A stretch of 46,527 nucleotides of DNA from the NCBI GenBank assembly GCA_020849725.1, contig JADLAZ010000064.1, forward strand, positions 1-46,527, written 5' to 3'. Positions 24,252-32,384 of this stretch are shown piece by piece. The notes beneath the pieces were generated by a model. It saw only the letters and a list, made by a program, of their open reading frames with translations, was not told the origin of the DNA and ran no database searches. The position numbers and the translations under genes are program-made. Each line of letters begins with the position of its first letter. Positions within the stretch are counted from its first letter, which is position 1. This stretch comes from Chloroflexota bacterium (GTDB lineage Bacteria; Chloroflexota; Chloroflexia; Thermomicrobiales; JADLAZ01).

Positions 24252-26509
24252 CGTGCCCCCCAGCGTGTCGAGTAGTCGATCCGATCCCGTGGCGCGACCG
24301 GGATGCCGTGTACGTGCCGCCAGCGCCCAAGCTCCCTGACCACTGGCCCGTAGAGCATAGGCAGGGCGTAGCGCGTCAATTCCTTGGGGTCTGGCCGGCC
24401 GGTCCCATCAAGGCAGTAGTCACGATCCTCCTCGCGGATGACCGTGATCGTCACGCCGGCCTCCCGCAGCGGTCGTGGCTCCAGATCAAGCACTGACTCC
24501 AGCCAGGCGGCCGGCACCGGCGTGGCCGGCGACTCGTCGCCTAATGCGGTGATAAACGCGTCGTGCAGATCGCGTTGGCTCACCGGTTTCCCAGTCAACG
24601 ACTCCAGCCACCGCCGCGCCAGCGCCAGATCGTCAGGCGTATAGGGCAGATGACCGTCCGGCTCGATGAGCAGCCCCGGCTGCGGGCCGCCGAAGCGCTC
24701 CGGCGTCGCCCGCCGGTTCAGCCGGCCCAGCCGCTGGATGAGCGCGGCCGGTGGCGCTAACTCGCTGACGAGCAGATCGGCCGACAGGTCGAGCGAGACC
24801 TCGCACACCTGCGTCGTGACAGCCAGCACGCCCGCGCCGTCGCTGTCACCAGCGAAGAGGTCAACGACCGTGCGGTGCCGGTCGAGTCGATCCAGGTAGC
24901 GATAGCGGCTGTGATACGGCTCGATCCGGCAGCCGCGCGCCTCGGCCGCCTGCGCTACCTCCACCGCTCGGCCGACAGTGTTGGCGACCCACAGCACGCG
25001 CTGGCCGGCCTGCACGGCTCGCACCGCCTCATCCAGCGCCTCCGCGGCGGTCGCGGTCGCCAGGCGATAGCGTGGCAGCGCCTCTAGGTCTGCCGGGCCG
25101 TGGACCTCGGTCACTGGCTCGCCCAGGTCGTCGGCGAGGCGCAGTAGCGCGGCGCGGCGCCCGGGTGGCAGTGTCGCCGTCATCAGCAGTGCCGGTGCAC
25201 CCCGAAACGCAGCGAGGAACGCCAGCAGCGCGCCGAAGAGACGGTCGTCGTAGAGATGGACCTCGTCGAAGACGAAGCCCGCCGTCGCGAGGGCCGGGAA
25301 ACCGAACATCCCCGTTCGGTTCTGCTGCACCAGACCGAGGACAGCGTCGGCGGTGCAGACTGTCACCTTCGCTGGCCAGCCCTGGAGACCCTGGTAGCGC
25401 TGGAGGCGTTCCAGACCAGGCTGGTGGCCCTCGTCGCCAGCCGTCTCCAGCAGCCGCTCCAGGTCAAGTGTGGCCCGGCTGTGAATGAGCGCCGCTTCGC
25501 CTTCGAACTCCGGCAGCGCATAGTCGTGGAAGCCCTCGGTCGCGGTGCCGGTCGTCGGGTAGCAGAAGAAGAGCTTGTGGCCGGCCAGCCACCGGGCGCC
25601 CCACAGGTAGGCGGCGGCCGTCTTGCCCGACCCACATCCGGCTGTCACCAGCGTCAATCGGGTGGAGCTGCTGGCCACGGCAGTCTGGAACGGCCGCGCC
25701 GGGTCGCCCTGGAGCCGGCGGGTTGCCGCGTCGGCCAGATCGTCGCCACTGCAGCCAGCCGCTAGCGCCGCGCCGGCCCAGGTCGCCGGCGCCTGGCCCT
25801 GACGCACGATTGCCGAGCCGCAGACATCGGCGGCGATCAGCAGTGCCGCCACCGCCGCCGCGAACCGCTGGCCGTCAGCGTCTGCCGTCTCCCACCAGTC
25901 GGCCACCGCCCACAGCAGATCATCGACCGGCGCCAGTCTGTCGGCGAGCGGCAACCGCTGGTTAGTCAGGCGCGGTGGAGTCGGTAGCCCCAACGTGCTG
26001 CCGATGCTGGCCAGCGCGCCGCCCAAGTCCGGATGGCCGGCCAGCACCGTCAGGTCGAGACTGCCGGACGCGCGCGCCGGAAGCGATGCGGTCGGCGTGA
26101 AGCGCAAATGATGGCCAGCGACCGCCCGCACCGCCGCGGCACGGCCGGCCGGGTCCAGGTCACCGAAGAGCCAGGCATTGAGCTCCGGAAAGGCCACCAG
26201 CAGCCAGAGACTGACGACCTCGTGACGCAGCGCTTGCGTCAGCGTGCGCTGACAACGCACCATCTGCTGGAACTGGTCGTTCGCTTTGCCGAGGTCATGC
26301 AGCAGCGCGGCGCGCGTCACCGTCGCCGTCAGCAGTGGGTGCCACTGACCGGGATCCAGACCGAGTGCTGCCAGCATCCCCTGCCCGCGTTCTCCCGCGA
26401 CGACTGCGGCGACTGCCACGACGTCGCTGAGATGCCCCGCCAGCGTCTCAGCACGCGCTGGTCGTTCCGGTGATGGCGTACTCTTGGCCAGCAGGTGCGT
26501 AAACATCAT
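24242..26509 (-). CDS. cas3: Cas3 HD-nuclease/helicase
   Basis: From the ATG at 26509, which overlaps the cas6 stop as ATGA, the protein has 755 residues. The N-terminal HD nuclease has LAGHLSDV (His26), LLHDLGKANDQF (His71-Asp72), a further His in LRHEVVSLWLL and GHHLRF. The helicase part has Walker A TAGCGSGKTAAAYLWGARW, the DEVH box FDEVHLYDD, motif III MTATLPPGRR, and motif VI QRLGRLNRRA. It unwinds and degrades DNA marked by Cascade. An upstream in-frame extension of 55 codons runs into cas6 and is rejected. The helicase motifs are intact, so the system appears capable of interference. Confidence 0.97.
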   Translation of the reverse strand: MMFTHLLAKSTPSPERPARAETLAGHLSDVVAVAAVVAGERGQGMLAALGLDPGQWHPLLTATVTRAALLHDLGKANDQFQQMVRCQRTLTQALRHEVVSLWLLVAFPELNAWLFGDLDPAGRAAAVRAVAGHHLRFTPTASLPARASGSLDLTVLAGHPDLGGALASIGSTLGLPTPPRLTNQRLPLADRLAPVDDLLWAVADWWETADADGQRFAAAVAALLIAADVCGSAIVRQGQAPATWAGAALAAGCSGDDLADAATRRLQGDPARPFQTAVASSSTRLTLVTAGCGSGKTAAAYLWGARWLAGHKLFFCYPTTGTATEGFHDYALPEFEGEAALIHSRATLDLERLLETAGDEGHQPGLERLQRYQGLQGWPAKVTVCTADAVLGLVQQNRTGMFGFPALATAGFVFDEVHLYDDRLFGALLAFLAAFRGAPALLMTATLPPGRRAALLRLADDLGEPVTEVHGPADLEALPRYRLATATAAEALDEAVRAVQAGQRVLWVANTVGRAVEVAQAAEARGCRIEPYHSRYRYLDRLDRHRTVVDLFAGDSDGAGVLAVTTQVCEVSLDLSADLLVSELAPPAALIQRLGRLNRRATPERFGGPQPGLLIEPDGHLPYTPDDLALARRWLESLTGKPVSQRDLHDAFITALGDESPATPVPAAWLESVLDLEPRPLREAGVTITVIREEDRDYCLDGTGRPDPKELTRYALPMLYGPVVRELGRWRHVHGIPVAPRDRIDYSTRWGARWR

Positions 26510-27177
26510 TGCCGCGCCCCCGGCGCCGGCACGAAGACACCGCAGCCAAAGCGTCGCCGTCCACCAAGGCCGGCGGTCTGCAGGCGCACAGAACCGTCTG
26601 GTGCCAGCCCGCCGACCGCGACGGCGTAGCCGACGACGGTCTGGTCCTGAATGCGGAGCGTCCGGCGCACCCACTCGCCCCGACCTCCGGCGCCGCCGTC
26701 GACTGGGTGTGACGAGCGACGTCGGAGCAGCCGTAGATCGCCAGTAACGCCCAGCGCCGCCAGTTGTGCCTCGGCCTGTTGGAGAAACACTTGCGGCTCT
26801 AGGCCGCCCTTGATCACCACGAGCCGGCTCACCAGGTGGTCAGTCGGCTGGAGCATCGCGATGTTCGGTGTCCCGACCCGCAAACGCGCACCGTCGATAG
26901 TGACGATCGTGCCCGCGAGCGGCAGTAGGCCGGGCAGGAGATCGGCCGGCAGGCGAAAACCCAGTCGCGCTGGTTCGGTGAGCAGCAGACGCCGTTCACC
27001 GGCCGATCGACCCCGTAGCGGGTGGATCGCCACCGCGGCGTGCGCGTGCAGCCACGGCAGTGTCCGACTGAGCGCACTGTAGAGCGCATAACCGTAGTCG
27101 GCCGGAACGGTCGCACCCGTGCCGGCGCTCAAGCCAAACCAGACATCAATGACAGGTGCGGAGTCAAGGTTCATCAT
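26506..27177 (-). CDS. cas6: Cas6 (Cmx6/MYXAN-type) crRNA-processing endoribonuclease
   Basis: A 223-residue first gene of the operon. It begins DVWFGLSAGTGATVPADYGY and ALYSALSRTLPWLH, followed by AVAIHPLRGR, which resembles the MYXAN-subtype Cas6 opening. The middle has RLRVGTPNIAMLQPTDHLVS, then LVVIKGGLEPQVFLQQ, and the C-terminus has the Gly-rich loop GLGGRRRFGCGVFVP that all Cas6 proteins use to bind the repeat. Possible catalytic His residues lie in LHAHAAVAIHP. It should cut each repeat at the base of the GAAA hairpin. GGGAG precedes the first ATG. Its stop overlaps the cas3 start. Confidence 0.93.
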   Translation of the reverse strand: MMNLDSAPVIDVWFGLSAGTGATVPADYGYALYSALSRTLPWLHAHAAVAIHPLRGRSAGERRLLLTEPARLGFRLPADLLPGLLPLAGTIVTIDGARLRVGTPNIAMLQPTDHLVSRLVVIKGGLEPQVFLQQAEAQLAALGVTGDLRLLRRRSSHPVDGGAGGRGEWVRRTLRIQDQTVVGYAVAVGGLAPDGSVRLQTAGLGGRRRFGCGVFVPAPGARQ

Positions 27178-27346
27178 TCACTCCCGGCGTGCAGGGCGCA
27201 CGCGCGCAGTCGTTGTCTCGACCACGGCCCATGCGCAACTACGGTCAGCGGCCACGCGTAGTCCTGCGGGGCAATGCTCACGATGAAGCTCAGTCTATCG
27301 GTTGGAGCATGGCTTCGTCGATACGCTCACCCGATGTCATGATCAT

Positions 27347-27375
27347 GCCTATCTGTGTCACCTAGCCTGACACAA
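27347..27375 (-). promoter_or_regulatory. Possible cas operon promoter with an operator-like inverted repeat
   Basis: A perfect inverted repeat, TGTGTCA (27354-27360) and TGACACA (27368-27374) around 7 bases, lies between a minus-strand TTGTGT (27370-27375) and GATAGG (27348-27353), spaced 16 bases. It is about 175 bases upstream of cas6. The two hexamers are weak matches, so the promoter is uncertain; the inverted repeat itself is certain and sits where a regulator would block it. The rest of 27178-27479 holds no supported gene. Confidence 0.35.
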
Positions 27376-27389
27376 CGCGGTCTCCGCCC

Positions 27390-27418
27390 TTGACAAGCGC
27401 CACCTCACCACCGACACT
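27390..27418 (+). promoter_or_regulatory. Possible sigma-70 promoter of the amidohydrolase operon
   Basis: TTGACA (27390-27395) is a perfect -35 hexamer. At 17 bases spacing lies GACACT (27413-27418), a poor -10 match. It is 60 bases upstream of the amidohydrolase ATG. The strong -35 makes this plausible but not firm. Confidence 0.35.
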
Positions 27419-27479
27419 GCCCCGCGTTCCCGAGCGAGCGGCCCGACCCGGCGACGCCGCCGGCCCCAGGAGCGAGCGC

Positions 27480-28589
27480 ATGACGACCACCGTTCAGCAG
27501 CCGGGGCCGGCCGGCGGTCCCCTGCCGGCGCTGCGCCTGATCGACTGCGACATCCACCAGGCGGTGAAGTCCGACCAGGACCTCTTCCCCTACCTGCCGC
27601 GCCAGTACGCCGAGTACATCACCGACTTCGGCAGCATGGCGCCGGCGGTCGGCTACACCAACATGCCCTGCAAAGGCACCCGCGGCGACCTGTGGGTCGA
27701 CGACACGACCGTGCCCGGCACCGACCCGGCGCTGGTCGTGCGCCAGCACCTCGACCCGTTCGGTATCGACGTGGCGGTGCTGACCGGCGGTCCCTACGGC
27801 ATGGCCGTCGCGCCGATGGTCGACTACGCCGCCGCCTACCTGAGGGCCTTCAACGATTACACCCGCGATGTCTGGTGCGGCGCCGACCGGCGCTTTCGGG
27901 CGTCGGTCCACGTCGCGCCGGCCGACCCGTGGCAGGCGGCCGCCGAGATCGAGGCGCGGGCGACCGACGAGCGCTTCGTGCAGGTGATGCTGCCGGCCGG
28001 CACGCGCATGCCCTACGGCAACCGGCTCTACCACCCGATCTATGAGGCCGCCGAGCGGGCCGGCTTTCCCGTCTGCGTCCACTTCGGCGGCGAGGGCGCC
28101 GGCTTCGCCGCCCCGCCGACGGCCGCCGGCTTCCCGTCCTACTACCTTGAGATGCGCATGGCCCGGCCGCAGATCGCCATGGCCCACGTCGTCTCGCTCA
28201 TCTGCGAGGGCGTCTTCGAGCGCTTCCCCGGCCTGCAGGTCTTGTTCATCGAGCACGACACCTTCTGGGTGCCCGGCCTGATGTGGCACATGGACGCCGA
28301 CTGGAAGGCGGTGCGCGACTACACGCCGTGGGTCAAGCGCCCGCCGAGCGAGTACATCCGCCAGCACATCCGCTTCGGCACGCAGCCGATGGAGGAGCCG
28401 CCGGCGCCGCAGGACCTGGCAACGCTGCTGGCGTGGATGCACGCCGACGAGATCCTCGTCTACGCCAGCGACTTCCCGCACTGGGACTGGGACGACCCGA
28501 CGATGGTGCTGCCCAAGCTGCCAGAGGCGACTCGCCAGCGCATCTTTGCCGACAACGCCCGGGCGCTCTACGCCCGGCGCGGGCTGTAG
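27480..28589 (+). CDS. Amidohydrolase_2 family metal-dependent hydrolase/decarboxylase
   Basis: A 369-residue TIM-barrel protein of the amidohydrolase_2 family (relatives include ACMSD and other non-oxidative decarboxylases). Metal ligands are seen as IDCDIHQ at the N-terminus, FPVCVHFGG (His), IAMAHVVSLICEGVFERFPG (the family's second-His region) and VYASDFPHWDWDDP (catalytic Asp and His at the C-terminus). The start ATG at 27480 follows AGGAGCGAG; the frame extends 30 codons further without a start signal. The gene heads a plus-strand cluster with a Rieske protein 16 bases downstream, so a catabolic role on a carboxylated or ring substrate is likely. Confidence 0.85.
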   Translation: MTTTVQQPGPAGGPLPALRLIDCDIHQAVKSDQDLFPYLPRQYAEYITDFGSMAPAVGYTNMPCKGTRGDLWVDDTTVPGTDPALVVRQHLDPFGIDVAVLTGGPYGMAVAPMVDYAAAYLRAFNDYTRDVWCGADRRFRASVHVAPADPWQAAAEIEARATDERFVQVMLPAGTRMPYGNRLYHPIYEAAERAGFPVCVHFGGEGAGFAAPPTAAGFPSYYLEMRMARPQIAMAHVVSLICEGVFERFPGLQVLFIEHDTFWVPGLMWHMDADWKAVRDYTPWVKRPPSEYIRQHIRFGTQPMEEPPAPQDLATLLAWMHADEILVYASDFPHWDWDDPTMVLPKLPEATRQRIFADNARALYARRGL

Positions 28590-28605
28590 GCGCGGGAGCG
28601 ATGCG

Positions 28606-29040
28606 GTGAGTGCGACCCCGGCCACGCCCGTTTCGGTCTTTGACATCGAGGACGACCGCCCACTGGCGATCCTCGACGGCCGCTGCCGGCTCTGCCCGGT
28701 CGAGGAGTTGCCGCCGGGCAGTCGGCGCATCTTCACTGGCCTGGGTGGCTACGGCATCGGCGTCTTCAACGTCGCCGGCCGCGTCTCCGCCATCCGCAAC
28801 ATCTGCCCGCACAAGGGCGCGCCGCTCTGTTACGGCCGGCTGCGCCCGCACATCGTCGGCGCCACCGCCGGCGCGTTCGCCTTCGAGCGCGAGGGCGAGA
28901 TCCTCAAGTGTCCCTGGCACCAGTGGGAGTTCGACCTGACGACCGGCTGGTCGCTCTACGCGCCGCGCCTGCGCGTCCGCACCTACCCGGTGACGGTCGA
29001 GGATGGCTGGCTGGTGCTGCACCTGGAGGAGCCTGAGTAG
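28606..29040 (+). CDS. Rieske [2Fe-2S] domain protein
   Basis: A 144-residue single-domain protein. The cluster ligands are in ICPHKGAPLCYG and KCPWHQWEFDL, the two Cys-x-His and Cys-x-x-His pairs of a Rieske ferredoxin. The small size means it has no catalytic domain. It probably passes electrons to a partner oxygenase or acts as an accessory to the neighbouring enzymes. The GTG start at 28606 is preceded by GGGAG. It begins 16 bases after the amidohydrolase stop, and the palindrome 29037-29064 includes its TAG stop. Confidence 0.88.
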   Translation: MSATPATPVSVFDIEDDRPLAILDGRCRLCPVEELPPGSRRIFTGLGGYGIGVFNVAGRVSAIRNICPHKGAPLCYGRLRPHIVGATAGAFAFEREGEILKCPWHQWEFDLTTGWSLYAPRLRVRTYPVTVEDGWLVLHLEEPE

Positions 29041-29064
29041 GGGCGGTTCGCGAACCGCCCCTAC
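29037..29064. repeat. Perfect 28-nt palindromic repeat (second copy)
   Basis: GTAGGGGCGGTTCG followed by its exact reverse complement CGAACCGCCCCTAC gives a 14-bp perfect palindrome. It overlaps the stop of the Rieske gene and lies 76 bases before the ThDP enzyme start. An imperfect copy is at 6046-6073. It could form a stable mRNA hairpin inside the operon. Confidence 0.9.
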
Positions 29065-29140
29065 CACCCCGACGACGGACCGCACATTTCTGGCGAGGTC
29101 GGCAGAGCGCCTGACCCATTATGGAGTCGAGGAGGCAGTC

Positions 29141-30820
29141 ATGAACGGGTACGAGGCCATCGCGCGCATTCTGCAGCAGGAGAAGGTCGAGGTCCTCTTC
29201 TCCTACCCCAACCATCCGTTGATCAACGCCGCGGCCGCCATTGGCATCCGGCCGATCATCGCCCGCAGCGAGAAGACACTGATCAACATGGCCGACGGTT
29301 ACACCCGCGCCACCAACGGCAAGCGCCTCGGCGTCGTCGTCGTCCAGTCCGGGCCGGGCATCGAGAACGCCTTCGGTGGCATCGCTCAGGCCCACGCCGA
29401 CGGCATCCCGCTGCTGGTGCTGCCGGGCGGCCCGAATCAGCGCCGGCTCGGTTCGAGCGAGTTCGACCCCATCCCCAACTACCACCACATCACCAAATGG
29501 GCGGCGCGGATCAACTTCCCGGAGCGCATCCCTGAGCTGCTGCGGCGGGCCTTCACCCAGTTGCGCACCGGCCAGCCTGGCCCGGTGCTGCTAGAGATCC
29601 CTGGCGATGTCGGTGGCGCCGAGGTCGACGAGCAGGCCATGAACTACATCCCGCCGCGCGGCGCGCGCTCGGCCGCCGATCCGGCCGGTGTGGCCGAGGC
29701 AGTGCGGCTGCTGCTGTCGGCCGACCGACCACTGGTCTACGCCGGCCACGGCGTGCTCTGGGCTGAGGCGTGGGACGACCTGCGCGAGTTCGCCGAACTG
29801 GCCGGCGTGCCAGTGATGACGACGATGGCCGGCAAGAGCGCCTTCCCCGAAGACCATGCTCTGGCCCTCGGCGCCGGCGGCCACACGCTCGCGCGCGCCG
29901 CCGGTCACTTCCTGGTCAACGGCGACCTGGTGCTGGGCGTCGGCACCAGCTTCACCAGGGGCGGCTTCTCGCCACCGGTGCCGGCGGGCAAGACGATGAT
30001 CCAGATCTCCAACGGCGATCGCGACATCGACAAGGACTACGCCATCGACCTGGCGCTCGTCGGCGACGCCAAGCTGGTGCTGCGCCAGCTCATCGACGAG
30101 GTCAAGCGCCAGACCGGGCCGAGCGGGCGGCCAGCCAGCGCGGCGCTGCTCGCTACGATCCGCGCCGAGCGCGCCGCCGAGTTCGAGGAGTGGGGGCCGC
30201 GCCTGACCTCCAACGAGACACCGATCAACCCGTACCGCGTCATCCACGACCTGATGCACACCGTTGACCGGGCCAACACCATCATCACCCACGACTCGGG
30301 CAACCCGCGCGACCAGACGCTGACCTTCTTCGAGACCGTCGCACCGCGCGGCTACCTCGGCTGGGGCAAGTCGACGCAGCTCGGCACCGGGCTGGGCCTG
30401 GCGATGGGCGCCAAGCTGGCCTACCCCGACAAGCTGTGCATCAACATCATGGGCGACCTGGCCTTCGGCACGGCCGGCATGGAGGTCGAGACGGCCGTGC
30501 GCGAGCGCCTGCCGATCCTGACGGTGCTGCTGAACAACTCGGTCATGGGCGGCTACGGTCACCATATGCCGGTCGCCAGCGAGCGCTTCGGCGCGAACCG
30601 ACTCACCGGCCGCTACAGCGTCGTCGCCGAGGGCCTGGGCGCCCATGCGGAGCGCGTCGAGAACCCGGCCGACGTCGTTGCTGCCATCCAGCGCGCCGTC
30701 GCGGCGACCAAGCGCGGTCAGCCGGCGCTGCTGGAGTTCATCACCAAAGAGGAGCCGATCTACCCCGCGTCGACGTCCGTGCTGAAGCAACTGGATCTCG
30801 TCGGCGGCCGGTACAGCTAG
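29141..30820 (+). CDS. Thiamine diphosphate-dependent enzyme (acetolactate synthase-like)
   Basis: A 559-residue ThDP enzyme with the three-domain layout of the acetolactate synthase and benzoylformate decarboxylase group. The N-terminal Pyr domain has RSEKTLINMADGYTRATNGK with the cofactor-activating Glu. The FAD/regulatory-like middle domain is present. The C-terminal PP domain has IMGDLAFGTAGMEVETAVRE and then LNNSVMGGYG, the GD...NN cofactor and metal motif. The substrate is unknown; the neighbours suggest a 2-oxo acid from a catabolic pathway rather than branched-chain synthesis. The ATG follows GAGGAGGCAG. Confidence 0.85.
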   Translation: MNGYEAIARILQQEKVEVLFSYPNHPLINAAAAIGIRPIIARSEKTLINMADGYTRATNGKRLGVVVVQSGPGIENAFGGIAQAHADGIPLLVLPGGPNQRRLGSSEFDPIPNYHHITKWAARINFPERIPELLRRAFTQLRTGQPGPVLLEIPGDVGGAEVDEQAMNYIPPRGARSAADPAGVAEAVRLLLSADRPLVYAGHGVLWAEAWDDLREFAELAGVPVMTTMAGKSAFPEDHALALGAGGHTLARAAGHFLVNGDLVLGVGTSFTRGGFSPPVPAGKTMIQISNGDRDIDKDYAIDLALVGDAKLVLRQLIDEVKRQTGPSGRPASAALLATIRAERAAEFEEWGPRLTSNETPINPYRVIHDLMHTVDRANTIITHDSGNPRDQTLTFFETVAPRGYLGWGKSTQLGTGLGLAMGAKLAYPDKLCINIMGDLAFGTAGMEVETAVRERLPILTVLLNNSVMGGYGHHMPVASERFGANRLTGRYSVVAEGLGAHAERVENPADVVAAIQRAVAATKRGQPALLEFITKEEPIYPASTSVLKQLDLVGGRYS

Positions 30821-30860
30821 CCAGGGCAGGGGCGGCCAGGAAGCGAAGGCGGAAGGAGCC

Positions 30861-30875
30861 GCGCCTGAAAGGCGC
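30861..30875. terminator. Hairpin between convergent genes
   Basis: GCGCCT-GAA-AGGCGC forms a 6-bp GC stem with a 3-nt loop in the short gap between the ThDP gene and the last glycosyltransferase gene, which converge. No T-run follows, so termination is only a possibility. Confidence 0.3.
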
Positions 30876-30952
30876 TGGGGCGCTACGAAGCTCACCGGCA
30901 CGGGCTGGGGTGGGATCGGGGACACGTGCGGCGAAAAGCCAGGAAGCCAGCC

Positions 30953-32377
30953 TCAGCCCCAGCCGCCCCCTGCCGCTCGCAGCAGGCCCAGTTCGGCCAG
31001 CGCCGTCCCGACCCGGGGCGCCAGAGCCGGCCAGCCGTCAAGGCGCAAGGCGACGATCGCGTCAGCCACCCGGTCGGCCAGTGGGTCGGGCGTCGGCGGC
31101 ACGGCGTCAGCCACGGCCGACGTCAGCGCCGGCCCGCCCGCCCGCGCGTCAACCACCACCGGCGCCCAGGCCGGCGCCGGTACAACCTGACCTATCAGCC
31201 ACTCGATCAGCGTCAGGTAGGCCCGTGCCGATGCCGCGAGCGTGTGCCCCTGCTCGACAAACGCCCGCGCGTTGGCTGCCAGCCGGCCGCGCAGCGCCGG
31301 GTCGGCCAGCAGTCCGACGATCTGCTCGGTCAGCAGCTCCTCTTCAATGGCATCGGCTGGTGTCAGCGCCACTGTGTCAGCCGGCAGGTCGGCCATTGCC
31401 CCGGCGCGCGTCACGATCACCACTTGCCCGGCCGCCAGGATGCGCATCAGGCTGGCTGACGTCTCGCCCGCCGTCGGGAAGCGCAGGTTCACGATCAGAT
31501 CGGCAGCGGCCAGCAAGTCCGGCACGCTCGCCTCGGCGATGTAGCCCAGTCGCCGAACTGAATCGTCTAGCCCCAGCATCCACACCTGCCGGGCCAGGTT
31601 CAACCCCGGCGACTCCTTGCCCGCTACGACGTAGACGACATCCGGGTGTCGCTGCCGCACCCGCACCAGCGCCCGCAGCACGACATCCAGCCGCTTGTGC
31701 GGACTCATCTCGCCCAGCGACGCAATCACCGGCACGGCCGGCGGCAGCCCCAGCCGGCGCCGCGCCGCCTCACGATCGGGCAGCCGGTACAGCGGCACGC
31801 CCATCGGGATGACCGCCACGTCGGCTCGCCCGGTGCGCTGGCGCACCAGCTCGGCGGCGTAGGCATTGTGCACCGCTACCATCGGGCTGGCCTCGACGAC
31901 ACGCTCGGACAGCGGGTAGTCGAACACGCTCGCCGGCATCTGCCCGCGCAGCGTTCGCCGCGCCACGTCTTCGCCGGCCGCGCCGTAGCGGGCCGCCATC
32001 TCCGCCTGGTAATCCGCCGTCTGGCGCCGGTTGACCGCCAGCCAGACGTGCAGGTGATGCAGCACGTAATCGTGCAGCACCAGCAGCCCCGGATGGCGCG
32101 CGACCAGCGGCAGCATGTAGGCGTGCGCCGGGCTGTTGCCCATCTGATAGATGATCGCGTCGTACGGCCGCCGCGCCTGAGCGCGCGCAAAGGCCCGCGC
32201 CGGCCGCACGCTCACGTTGGCGACCGCGACGGAGGGCTGATAGCCGTCGACGTAGACGTCCAGCGCCAGTGCCTGCCCCAGCAGCGGCAGCAGCTCGGCG
32301 CTGTACTGCGCGATGCCCGACGGCACCGGCGGCAGCGGCGTGAACATGGCCACCCGGGGCCGGGTCGGCTCGGGCAT
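30953..32377 (-). CDS. Glycosyltransferase family 4 protein (third of three)
   Basis: A 474-residue GT-B fold transferase. It opens with RVAMFTPLPPVPSGIAQYSA, the usual N-terminal G-x-x-x-Y-S acceptor loop, and the C-terminal nucleotide-sugar half has VIASLGEMSPHKRLDVVLRA followed by YIAEASVPDLLAAADLIVNL and an E-x7-E-like region around TAGETSASLMRILAAG. It should add a sugar to a cell-surface glycan or lipid; the substrate is not known. It begins 7 bases downstream of the preceding glycosyltransferase stop, so both are co-transcribed. The ATG is the only good start nearby. Confidence 0.88.
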   Translation of the reverse strand: MPEPTRPRVAMFTPLPPVPSGIAQYSAELLPLLGQALALDVYVDGYQPSVAVANVSVRPARAFARAQARRPYDAIIYQMGNSPAHAYMLPLVARHPGLLVLHDYVLHHLHVWLAVNRRQTADYQAEMAARYGAAGEDVARRTLRGQMPASVFDYPLSERVVEASPMVAVHNAYAAELVRQRTGRADVAVIPMGVPLYRLPDREAARRRLGLPPAVPVIASLGEMSPHKRLDVVLRALVRVRQRHPDVVYVVAGKESPGLNLARQVWMLGLDDSVRRLGYIAEASVPDLLAAADLIVNLRFPTAGETSASLMRILAAGQVVIVTRAGAMADLPADTVALTPADAIEEELLTEQIVGLLADPALRGRLAANARAFVEQGHTLAASARAYLTLIEWLIGQVVPAPAWAPVVVDARAGGPALTSAVADAVPPTPDPLADRVADAIVALRLDGWPALAPRVGTALAELGLLRAAGGGWG

Positions 32378-32384
32378 GGTGCGC

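Noticed and set aside
26510..26674. Upstream extension of cas3
   Set aside because: Runs out of frame through cas6 with an Arg-rich sequence. The ATG that overlaps the cas6 stop gives a normal HD-domain start.
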